NCBI GenBank assembly: GCA_001692895.1
Contig: KV748252.1
Location: 372,001-436,000, forward strand
Direction of reading: 5' to 3'
Source: Cenococcum geophilum 1.58
Lineage: Eukaryota > Ascomycota > Dothideomycetes > Gloniales > Gloniaceae
DNA: 64,000 nt
Shown here: piece after piece, positions 24,326-35,169 of the stretch
How the letters are laid out: every line of letters begins with the position of its first letter
Numbering within the stretch: the first letter of the stretch is position 1
The notes under the pieces: model-generated
The model's database searches: none
What the model was told of the DNA's origin: nothing
Seen by the model: only the letters and a program-made list of their open reading frames with translations
Translations under genes and position numbers: made by a program

Positions 24326-27300
24326 TTAATTACGCGAAACGCGAAAACCAAAGTCTACTTGAATCTTATCCTGCGAATATTTTCCCGATGTTATACCTAA
24401 AAGCTTTCTAGTATCTTATAGACTCTTTCTAATTTATTATTCTCCTAAGTTACTACTAGCTTAGGGTAATTATATCTAATTAGCCCGTTACTATCTCTGC
24501 GTAGCATTACTCCTAATAGTTTTTCATTATTCTATAGTTTAGCTTTTCTGCTAAGTGCATTTGCCCTTATATTTTTAGTTCCTTTAGTATACTAAATCTT
24601 AAAATAGTATTCTGCAAGCATCTCTACCTATCTAACTTATCTATAATTAAGTTCTTTTATTATTAGGAACTCCGTTAGGTTCTTATAATCTATTTTAACT
24701 ATAAATAGTTTCTCTATACCTTATAAGAATACTCTCTATTCCTTAAGTACTATAACTATACCTAATAACTCCTTATTATAGACGTTATAGTTTAACTCTA
24801 GTAGTATTATCTTCCGACTATAGTATGCTATTGGGTGCTATGCATCCTTATACCTCTATAGTAAGTATACTTCTAACGCGTAGTTTAATATATTCGTTTC
24901 TACAACTGTGTCTAATCCTGGTTAATAGATCTTAAGGATTAGCTCCTAGGTAAATAACTCTTTAAGTTCTTTAAATAACTTCCTTTATTTATCCCCCTAT
25001 ACCTATAGTTCCTCTTTCTTAGCAAGCCCAGTAAACGGTTTAATATTTTTTAACTATTGTGCTATAAACCTTCTATAGTAGTTGCAAAACCCTAAAAATA
25101 ACCTTAACTGTGTTACGTTCTCTAGTTCTTACCAACTTACTATAGCTTTAATTTTCTTTAGGTCCATACTAATATAGCCTAGTTCGATAATAAATCTAAC
25201 AAAATTGGTTTTTCTTATAAAGAACTCGCATTTCTTAATTGCTACTAGTATCCGTTCCTCTTATAGTCTCTTTAAACCCCATTTAATATATTCCCCATAT
25301 TCTTCCTTAGTTATTAAGTAGATAATAATATTATTAAGGTATACCATAACAAACTTATTAAGGTGTTCCCCTAATATATTATTAATCCATTTCTAAAATA
25401 TTGCCGGTGTATTCGTTAGTCCGAATTGTATAACTAATGGCTTATATAGTCCTTCTCTTGACCTAAAGGCTGCCTTTTATTTATCCCCTTCCTTAATCCT
25501 AATCTGATGGTACGCCTATCTTAGATCTATTTTTATAAAGATTTACGCATTACCTATCCAATCCTAGATTTCGCTAATTAAGGGTAAAGGATACCTATTC
25601 TTTCGAGTAATACTGTTTAACTGTCTATAGTTAATGCATAACCTAAGTTTTCCGTTCTTTTTTGGTACGAACAATACTGGATAGCCTGCTAATAACTACG
25701 ATGGTCTAATATATCCCTTTTATAAGTTCTCCTAAACAAACTCTTTAAGCGCTCTTAACTCCTCTTAAGTAAGCTTATAGGTTGAAAAGAATCTTAGACT
25801 TATTCCTAGTTCTAATAGTCCCATACTACATAATTTGCTAGCTTTTTACTTTCTAGTAACCATAGTTTCTTGCTATATTTATGGTATCTCTTTAGTATAT
25901 AACTTAAGCCTTGCTTAGTCTCTTCTTATATTACTCTAACTTAGTACTATATTAATTTGGTCTGTTATTACATCTTGCGGTGTTAAGTATCTTTAATATT
26001 AACTTGTCCTGTAACCTAATTAATCTTTAGATTATATTCCTGTAACTAAGGCATACCTAATACTGCCTTATTCCGTCCCAATGGTAGGATATTAAAAGAC
26101 ATCTCAATCTGTCTCCCTTTGATGGTTAACTAAATAGGTCCTATTTTAAGGTAAATAATTCCTCCTCTATAGGCTATTAGATCTCCTAAAATCGTAACTA
26201 ATAGGTAAAGTTACTCCTTCTGTTTATAAAGTAATCCTATTCTCTTTACTACTACTAGTAAGATATAGTTCCACATTACTCTACTATCTATTAATGCTTT
26301 AAACTTCTAATCTTACTATTTAACTTATAATTCTAGGTGTTGTTCTTAAATTCCTTTAAGGGTTTAAGGCTCTACCACTAGTTCCCTCTGGTTCTGTGGG
26401 CGTCTACTTTTCCTAACTAATGGCTGCTTAATCCTGTTTGTACTTAGTCCGTCTTTAGCCAATACTTAGTTCACTTTTTATCCTTAATATACTATAGACA
26501 TATATTCTCTAGGTATTCCTACTACTATCGTCTATCTAAGCATTCTTCCGTAAGGAATTTTCCTAGTTAAAGTGTTAAGTCGCCTAACTTCTAAACTTCC
26601 GTTAGATGCTATCCGTGTATATACTTAGCATTTCTATATTACTATTTATCTAGTGCCTAATATATCCTTGCTAGGTACTTCCAATGTTTATCTTTTAGTA
26701 CTCTATATATATTGCACGCATTATCTACACATACGATCTACGATAGCGTGTAGTATACCTGGTGCTGTGGGTTAACTCTTAACTCGTCTTTGTTCTTAAG
26801 TTTAAACCTCTATTATATTAATCTAAACGTTATAACTTTATTTGTAGGTACTAAGATTTATCTTTCGCTTCTCTAGTCCTCTAATTATTCCTTTAGATCC
26901 TTTAATATTATAATTAAGGCCCCTTTAATGTGACTTATGGCCTTCTCTATAATCAGGTAGTCCTGGATAACTTTCTTATCTAACTATATATAGAAATCTT
27001 CCCACTTATTATTATGCCTTTACCTATACCACTTTTGGTACAGCTGCTGGAGTATATACAGCTTGTCCGTAAGAAAGTATCTTCTTATTACTGCGTTATA
27101 ATAGCCTTTTATATATCATTCTTCGAACCTAATAGGGATCCCTAAATCCTCTTTATCTTCCAGTTTAGTAAGCCACTTAACTCTTAGTATGCCTGCCTTA
27201 GGCCTATTAGTAATTCTTCGTATAGGTGCTCTATCCTTAGTACAACCTAGTATGCTAGTTCTTTAATCTAGTTTCTGCTGTTGCTATGCAATAATTTGTT

Positions 27301-29272
27301 CCCTAAATTTAGTTATAGTTTTTTTTAGTTTTCGCCTTATAAGTAGATCCTCGAAGTTTTCTTACTTTTTAATCTTAGTGTTATATTCCTTAATAGTCCT
27401 TATTTATATCTAGAAATCTTAGTCCTATAGGATTCTTAATCCTAAGCTTGCTTCTATCTTAAGCTTAGCTCCTACCTTAGTCTAACTAGGCTTACTTAGT
27501 GTTCTTATCTTATCTTAAGAGTCTTAGATCTTACTTATCTCGTCTTAAGAGTCTTATATCTTTAGGAAACTTCGTCCTAAGCTTATTCGTATATTACTAA
27601 ACTAAGCCATTACTCTGCTCCATCGGTTATCGTCCGTTATGGGTCCTTAAGCTTACCTTATCTTGTCTTAAGAATCTTAGTTATCTTGCATCTCTTCCTA
27701 AGAATCTTAAGTCTTTAGCCTTTTGCCTTTATTAAGTGCCGAAGTGGTTTATTATCCTACTTCCCTTACGTCTTATAAAGCGATAGACATCGTATCTAGT
27801 AGGGTCTCAATCCCTACTAATGTTCCCTATTCTGTAGTAAAACCATCCTCTACTTCTTTTATAATATCTTTAAGGTCTATATACTCCTAGTAAGCTGCCC
27901 TTATTACCTTATCGTTACTAAATATTTCGCCTATGTTAAATTTATCGTCCTTAATATCCGATCTGCGAACTGGTTTATTAGTTCCTCTAAACTCTAATAA
28001 TTTTGGCTCTTATAGCTAATAGCTTACGCTATACTTAGCGTCTTTATAAATTTAGTATACGTTATTATAACAAAACGTAAAACTCTTAATTAAACACTCT
28101 TTTATTCCTTATAGTATATTATTATCCCTTTATACGTATATATCGTCTACTAGTCTTATCCCTTTTACTATATAGTAATTCTGCCTACTCTTATAGTCTT
28201 TAACGTAGTAACCTTATTTTCCGCAATTTATATAAGCTCCTTCTTTAAACCATTTTTGTTACTATAGAGTCTACCTAAACGTCTTCTACTATTAAGATCC
28301 CTGGTTTAGCCTTTGCTCCTTAAACCTTTAATTACTTAATTCTTATCCTTTAGGTTTCCATAATTTCTTATTCTATTTCTTAGATTCTTTAGTACTACTT
28401 AGGTTTATTAGTTCTGCGCTATACCATAGTTTCTAACTTTAACTTTATCGCTGCGTACTTTGCGCCTTATATAACTATAGAACTCTATTCTAACCCTTTT
28501 TAGCCTGCTCTCTTTGGTAGATCCTATTGTTAATCTTAATTACTTAATTAATTAGATCCCTAAGAGTTTCCGTATCTTCTATTAGGATAATTACATCCTA
28601 GACTTTTACCTTAAGTCCCTACTTATACTATGCTATAAGCGCTTTATCGTTCCATTCGACTTATATTACTAATATTTAAAACTATATTGTGTACTCGATT
28701 GTTAAAGTTCTCTATACTAGGTTTTAAAGCTTTCTTTCTACTATAGTAGTTGCCTCCAGGTCTCCGAATATTTGCATTAATTATTCCGCAAACCTGCTCT
28801 AACTTAAGAACATATACCGTACCTCCTAGTTGGCGGTTGTTATACTATACTCTTATACCTCCGTAAGGTAAGGCTTAAATTACTTAAGTGCCCTTCCTGT
28901 TAAGAAGAATCCTGCGTAAGCGACTTAATCTATAGGCGTTCCTAGTTTAACTCCTTCTTACGTGACTTTAAAGTGCATTTACGTAAGGAATCCCTTAAGT
29001 TTTAACTTCTCCCCTAAGAATCGCTTAATTGAGGGTAACTTAACCTTAGCTGCTCCGATCCCAGCGATCCTTTCTTTAAGTATCCTATTATTGTCTATTA
29101 ATTAATTAACTATTTCCTATAGCTGTTTAACAGTAACTAGTTATAAGTTAGTATCTGCTATACTAGTGTTATTACCTAATCCTAAGGTAGTCGCCGCTGT
29201 AGACACCGTCGTGGCTACTGCTTTTAGTGGTATGTTATTTAACTTCTTTTACTATAACCTTAATAGTGAATG

Positions 29273-29692
29273 TATAATGAAGCCTTGTGGGAAATACTAC
29301 GGTGGACTTGTTAATGGGCTGGGTATATAGGTATAGAATAGTTAATAACATAAATATAACTGGTGGAGTGGTTGCCTAATAGATTAACTCTAATTATATT
29401 CTAAGATTTACTACAAAGGAGAGAACTATCTAGGTAGGGGCTGTGGTCCTTTAAATATATAACCGTACTCTTAAGAAATCCCCTTTATACGTAAGGTACG
29501 TGTGCTTTATCTACTCTATTACAGATCCTACGGATCTTACAGATTATATAGATTACGTCATATAACCTTAGCTACTATTCCTCGTTATATAGCTCTATCG
29601 GCTCCATCCTAGACTGTGCCTAAATTAACTAACTAGCTTCTTCCGACTCTTCTCCTAATAGTTATAATATCGTACTTAAAGCGTCCGTAACA
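29273..29692 (-). repeat. Gypsy-C LTR (right, 5' LTR in element orientation)
   Basis: 420 bp, starts TATAATGAAGCC, ends ...GTCCGTAACA and is followed by CCTAG. It keeps more CpA/TpG sites than the left copy. Confidence 0.9.
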
Positions 29693-30859
29693 CCTAGACT
29701 AGAGGCTTAGGCCCTTTATTAACTATTTCTAGAATAACTAGTCTAAACTATTACCCTTAATAGACTACGCGCAAGCAACCTTACCCTATAACTCTATAGA
29801 GTTTACCCTAATTTAGCTAGAAATGGGATACTTACCCCGTATAAGCTTTAACTAAAAAAGGCTAGAAGAACCCTAAACTATATAAAAGAAGCTATCCTAT
29901 GCTAAGGCCTAATAGTACGCTAAACGATTGGAAGAAGCCTAGGTAGTAGCCCGCGAGAACCTAGAAAAAGCTTAGAGGTTAATAGAATAGTAGGCAAATA
30001 AACACCGTTAAGAGCCTAACTTTACCCCTAGTAATATAGTCTAGGTTATAATAAGGAATTAGAAGACTAAATAACCTAGCTATAAGCTAAACTACTAGAT
30101 GGTAGGACCGTATAAAGTTTTTTTTTTAAAAAAAACAGGCAACTTGTATAAGATAAAGCTTCTAGATTTAATTAGGGTTTACCCTATCTTCTTACTAGAT
30201 AAGTTACGGAAAGCTATAAATAACCTATTACCTAGACAAAAGAATAAGCCTCCCTTATTAGTTTAAGTAAATAGTAATAATAAATGGGAGGTTAATAAAA
30301 TACTAGCCTATAAGATAGTACGGGGAACGCTAAAATACTATATTTAATAAAAGGGCTATAATCCTAACCTAACCTAGTACCCTATATGGAACTTTATAGG
30401 CTGCCCTTAAAAGCTTAAAGAGTTCTATAACTAATACCCTAATACGCCTAGACCTTTAAAGTACCTAAACAAATAGATGGAATACTGGTATAATAAAGAT
30501 AATAAGTTACCGAAAAAATATAGGGATAAAAACGCCCTAAAGCCCTAATACAGCTGTCTGCCAAATTCTGCTATATTCTGCCGTTTTCTGCCAGTACTAT
30601 AAAATTTCAGATATCTAGGAACTTTGACCGCCGGTTAAAGTTATCTAATTGGTTAAATCTATGCTAAGACTTTTACCGGCTACTCTTTTTAGCCTAGTGC
30701 TTCCACTTAGCCTATAATCGCCTTTTGTACTTAGTCTGGACGTACTTATATCCCCTTTATCTCCTTATCTTATATTTTATAATCTTATATTTATAAGCCT
30801 AATGCTATCCTATTTTTAACTAAGCCTAAGGGTAGGCTTTCTTTTAAAGAAGGGGGTGA

Positions 30860-31069
30860 TATAATAGCGCTATCGCACGTTACCTGCTAAATTCTGCCAT
30901 ATTTTACTAACCTATGATTAGCCCGCCCAAAGTTAGCGCCTTAGCGGCTTATCTTATATATTTGTTTACATCGGTTCTAGCGACCCCTTTTCCTTCTCTT
31001 TAGCTTAGTATCTTTGTAAGATAGCATTCTATAAGCTTTGGTTTAGAAGCATTTATATAAGCCGTTATA
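30860..31069 (+). repeat. Gypsy-A 3' LTR
   Basis: 210 bp, same length as the 5' copy. The terminal TG and CA have decayed to TA, and internal differences are transition type. It is preceded by the polypurine tract and followed by TTTAG. Confidence 0.92.
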
Positions 31070-31733
31070 TTTAGTATATACTTATTTAGTGTCTATACTA
31101 TTATAGGGCGGACTTTATAGAAAAATGCGCTTCTAAATACCTTTAGGAATTTTTAAATAAAATAAAAAAACGCCTAAATAGCTATAAAATGGCTATTAAA
31201 GTTAGGTGCCTTAACCTAGTTCTAGGCTATAAAGGTAATAGAAGTAGAGAATATAAGTAAATACTAGCCCTTTTAAGGCTTAAAGAACTAGTAAAAGAAT
31301 AAGGGTAAAAGGATAAGGGAAGAAGGGGTAAAGTAAGATCGTCTATAAAGTATGGTTAATAGGCTTAATATATAGACCTATAGATAGGAAGAAGGCGAGC
31401 TACTAGGGCTCTAATATTGGAACGCTGCTATCTCTCTATCGTGGCCCGCGATTATGTTTTCTCTAAGTTAGAGTTTTTCTTATAGAAGGTATTAGCCTAT
31501 ATAGACATACTAGGGGGACTAGAACGGCAGTAAATTGAATTTATTATTAATAAGTTAATTTTAGTATATTTTAATAATAATAATATCTACTTAATAACTA
31601 AGAAAGGGTATGGAGAATACGTTAAGTAGGTTTTAAAAAGACTATAAGAGGAATAAATACTAATAGTAATTAAGAAATATAAGTTCGTAATAAAAGAACA
31701 ATTTTATTAAAATTATTATTAAATTAGGTTATA

Positions 31734-31917
31734 TGTCACGGCACTAACCTAACACGTTATAACTTAGTGTTATTATAACACGAGCACAGACCTAACCCCT
31801 AAGCGACGTGTATATATACCGCCTTACCTCCTACATAGATCCTCACACGACATCGTTTGTCAATAATATACAGTTACCTCGTACCTCGTATCTTAACAGT
31901 CGGCACGTACTGTAATA
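31734..31917 (+). mobile_element. Solo LTR inserted in Gypsy-D reverse transcriptase
   Basis: 184 bp beginning TGTCACGGCACTAACC and ending ACTGTAATA (terminal CA decayed), flanked by the 5-bp duplication TTATA (31729-31733 and 31918-31922). The reverse-transcriptase reading continues on the other side. It matches no other LTR in the window, so it is the relic of a different LTR element, removed by LTR-LTR recombination. Orientation is assumed. Confidence 0.8.
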
Positions 31918-32330
31918 TTATATTAGTATAGACCTAAAGAAAATTAAAGCTATAGTAAGTTAGTAAGAACTAGAGAATAAAATATAGTTAAGGTTATTTT
32001 TAGGGGTTTGTAACTACTATAGAAGATTTATAATAATAATATTATTTATTGCTTAACTTCCGATTTAGATCCCTATTGGGCCCACGCGGACTACTCCTTA
32101 TTTATATATAGGGAGAAAACTCTATTTAAGAAAAACCCGTAATCTATCTCCCTGCCTTTTAAAACTTACTTACTTAACGCCTATAAGTTGCCTATAGTGC
32201 TCTACTACCTTACTTTTTAACCTTTTTAGGAACTACTGCTGCCATAATAAGCTTACGGATGCGCTAGTATTGTAAACTTTACTCTACCACTATAGAGTTA
32301 TTAGGGGGCGCCTATTGCTCGCCCCTTTGC

Positions 32331-32557
32331 TATTAGCGACTCAGTTAATCGAGACATAAGCACGGCAAAAGGGTCGCGCAAGCCTGTACGATTGGATTGT
32401 CTATAAACGAGAATCTAAAGCTAGGAAAAGGAAAGAAGAAGAAGAGCAGCGCCGTTCGGTGTTTTATAAGATCTTCGCGTCACGTAATCGCAATATACGG
32501 CAATCTGTGGCAACTTGCCGGTGCAAAGTTCTGCCAAGTTCTATCAGTGCCGTAACA
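32331..32557 (-). repeat. Gypsy-B LTR (left, 3' LTR)
   Basis: 227 bp, directly repeated at 43669-43895; ends ...GTGCCGTAACA. The first bases read TATTAG where the right copy has TGTTAG, a transition. Confidence 0.93.
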
Positions 32558-35169
32558 TTACCCCCCCCCTCTAAAAAAGCCTGCCCTCAGGCTTTGTTGC
32601 TAAAAGTCTTAGTAAGAGAATCTAATTAATTAGATAACTTTAACCACCGGTCGAAGTTCCTAAATATCTTAATACCTTACGTAACTAAGAAATTTCTGGG
32701 GTGTTCTTGTCCTTATATTCTTCTGGTAGTTTATTATCTTTATTATACTAGCATTCTATCCACTTATCTAGGTACTTTAGCGGTCCGGGCTTATTAGGGT
32801 AACGGCTATAAAACTCTTAGAGCTTATAGGGACTACCTATAAAGTTCTATATAGGGTACTAAGTAGGGTTTAGGTCATATCCTTTCTAACTAACATAATA
32901 CTTTAACGTTCCCTTTACAAGTTTACAGGCTAGCATTTCTTTAATTTCCCATTTATTATCGCCATTAACTTAAATTGGCAGGGGAGGTTTATTATTTTAT
33001 CTAGGTAGTAGGTTATTTATAGCTTTCCGTAGCTTATCCGGTAAGAAGATAGGGTAAACTTTAATTAAGTCTGGGAGCTCAATCTTGTACAAGTTGCCTA
33101 CTTTATTAAGAATCTTATACGGTCCTGCTATCTTATAGTCTAGCTTACGGCTAGGCCGTTCTATCTTTTAGTTCTTTATTATAACCCAAACTATATCACC
33201 TACAGTAAAGTTAGGCTCGCGCCTATACTTATTTACCTGCTATTCTATTAATTTCTGGGCCTTTTTTAGGTTTATATAGGCTACTTTCTAGGCTTCTTTT
33301 AAGCGCTTAGCGTACTGCTAGGCTTCCTTATAAGATAGTTTTTTATGTATAGTCTGGGGCCCTTCTAGTCTTTCCTAGTTAAAGTTTATACGGGGTAGGT
33401 AACCCATTTCTAGTTAAATAGGGGCAAATCCGGTAGAGTTGTAGGGTAAGGTCGCTTGGGCGTAGTCCATTAAGGGCAATAGTTTAGCCTAGTTATCCTA
33501 GAAGTAGTTAACAAAAGGCCGGAGTCTCTAGTCCAAGTATTAATTTACAATCTCCGTTTAACTATCTGTTTGGGGGTAATATGCCATAGAAAGCTTTAGC
33601 TTAATGCCTAAGATTTAGGTAAACTTATTCTAAAAGGCTAATATAAACTGCGGCCCGCGGTCAGATATAATAGTGCCTAGTAGTCTATAAATTTGGTAGA
33701 CGTAGTAAATATACAGTTAGGCTGCCTCTTTAGTATTAATATTCTTATAACAGGGAATTAAGAACGGGCGCTTGCCGAAGCGGTTAATTAGGATTATAAC
33801 CATATTATATCCGTCACAGTCTAGAGGTAGCTTATAAAAGTCTATAGAGACATATTACTAGGGGCGGTCGGGTATTAGGAGGGGTTTTAATAGTCCTAGA
33901 GTCTTATCTCATGGAATTATAGACCTACGGCAGTTATTGCAGTTCCGTATATAGCGGTTAATATCTATAATTATTCCGGGCTAGTAGTAGCGGTCACCAA
34001 TAATCCTACGGGTCTTATTTTTTCTAGGGTAGGCCGTAGAGACCTAGGCATGTGCTTCGGCAATAAGCCGAGTCCGTAAGTTCTGTTCCTCTGCTACTAC
34101 TAGCCGTTTGCGGTGCTTAAGTAGTCCACTTTTAAGGGACCATAGGCTAGAGACGTTCTTTACCTTTTCGCGGTACTCCTGTAGGGAAGGGGCCGTATAG
34201 TTTGCCTATAGCAGTTTATTAATAAGGTCTAGTTCTATGGAGTTAATAGGGCATATCTTAGCATCTAAAGAGTCTGTATTTAGTTCTGCCCGTATCCAGG
34301 AGTTAAGGTGCTCTAGTCGTAGTAGCGCTTAGGTCTATAATGAGATCTTTACGGCTATCTGGTTATTTATATCCTGTTTACGCCTTATAAAAACGTCTGC
34401 ACGGTTAGTAGCGCCTAGCCTATATATAATTAGGAAGTTAAACTAAGATAGGGTGTCCGCCTAGCGCGCCTATTAGGCTATAAGGGCCTTTATTATCATA
34501 AAATATTCTAAGGCCTTATGATCGGAAACTACCTGGATAAACTTAGGGGTGCCTTCTAGTTGGGCTCGCCAGTGCTAAAAGCTAGAGATAATAGCCAGCA
34601 TTTTTTTATCGTGAATTGGGTAGTTTAGCTCTATGTCTACTATAGTCTTTAAATAGTAAGCAATAGGGTACCATTCTCCGTTTATCTACTTTTGGAAGTA
34701 AACGCCAGCTATAATACTATCTAAGGCATCGGTTTCTAGCATTAAGGGCCGTTTTAGGTTAAAGTGGGCGAGTAAGGGAGCAGAGACCAGTCGTTTCTTA
34801 AGCTTGTTAAAGGCCTGCCTACATATAGTATTAAAGTAAAAGGGCCAGTCCTTATAGGTAAGTAGGCTTAGTAGCTGGGTAATCCTGCTGTAGTTTTTAA
34901 TAAAGCGTTAGTAGAAGTTATAGAACCCTAAGAATAACTGCACCCCCTTTACGGTCCTTAGGGGTACCTATTAGTTAATTATAGCTATCTTTTTTAGGTC
35001 TGCCTCGATCCCGTTTATACTAATAATAAACCCTAGGTACTTTATACGCTTAACACTAAATTCTAACTTCTTAATATTGGCTTGGAGGCCAGCTTTCTAA
35101 AGCCGTTGTAGGACTTTATAAATATGCTCTTTATATTCCAGTTTATTTTTAGAGTAAATTATAATATTA

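Larger units (their letters stand above)
21975..24350. mobile_element. Satellite cassette B inside Gypsy-C
   Basis: Non-retroelement DNA between the Gypsy-C integrase (ends about 21974) and RNase H (from about 24360). From left to right it has a GC-rich edge with GCCTGCGCGCA words, a TACCTGTCTGCATC array, a GATCGATCGATCGAT tract, a CGTCTGG array, the shared linker, the 12-bp array, and a 41-bp array not seen in cassette A. Apart from the 41-bp array this is the reverse-complement order of cassette A. The edges are loosely inverted (GCAATTA and ACTCGAC words near both), but boundaries are approximate. Confidence 0.6.
19387..29692 (-). mobile_element. Gypsy-C: LTR retrotransposon inserted in Gypsy-A integrase
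   Basis: Two direct 420-bp LTRs are flanked by CCTAG (19382-19386 and 29693-29697). The polypurine tract lies next to the left LTR on the minus strand (AAAGAGGAGGGAGATAG), so transcription runs right to left. Minus-strand remnants, read through stops: gag about 27000-29000 with a zinc knuckle near 28190-28250, a protease region about 26000-26350, reverse transcriptase about 25100-25750 ([21 protein letters not shown]), RNase H about 24400-24900, and integrase left of about 21975. The minus-strand frame 21780-21974 is the least damaged piece. Satellite cassette B separates RNase H from integrase. Confidence 0.88.
14568..31069 (+). mobile_element. Gypsy-A: LTR retrotransposon with chromodomain, interrupted by Gypsy-C
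   Basis: Two direct 210-bp LTRs bound the element, flanked by the 5-bp duplication TTTAG (14563-14567 and 31070-31074). A polypurine tract AAAGAAGGGGGTGA lies just before the right LTR, giving plus orientation. Read through stops: gag from the ATG at about 15010 with a zinc knuckle at 16050-16095 (first Cys and His both read Tyr, as RIP would cause); protease about 16250-16620; reverse transcriptase about 17220-17960; RNase H about 18150-18560; integrase about 18820-19386, resuming at 29698; chromodomain about 30280-30430 (WEVNKILAYKIVRGTLKYY). It is therefore a chromovirus-type Ty3/Gypsy element, inactivated by transitions. Gypsy-C is inserted in the integrase. Confidence 0.9.
13920..31500 (+). 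mobile_element. LINE-Y, 3' part of a non-LTR retrotransposon, split by Gypsy-A
   Basis: Present as 13920-14562 and about 31075-31500. Read through stops, 14380-14560 resembles the C-terminal end of fungal LINE ORF2: a VIGLNT-LASI stretch followed by a CCHC-like motif (KYS-IRQIV-YILI-C) whose first Cys codons look RIP-changed. The next residues (CLYYYRADFIEKCASKYL) follow directly across the Gypsy-A insertion. It interrupts Gypsy-D within reverse transcriptase. Outer limits are approximate and no target duplication was identified. Confidence 0.5.
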
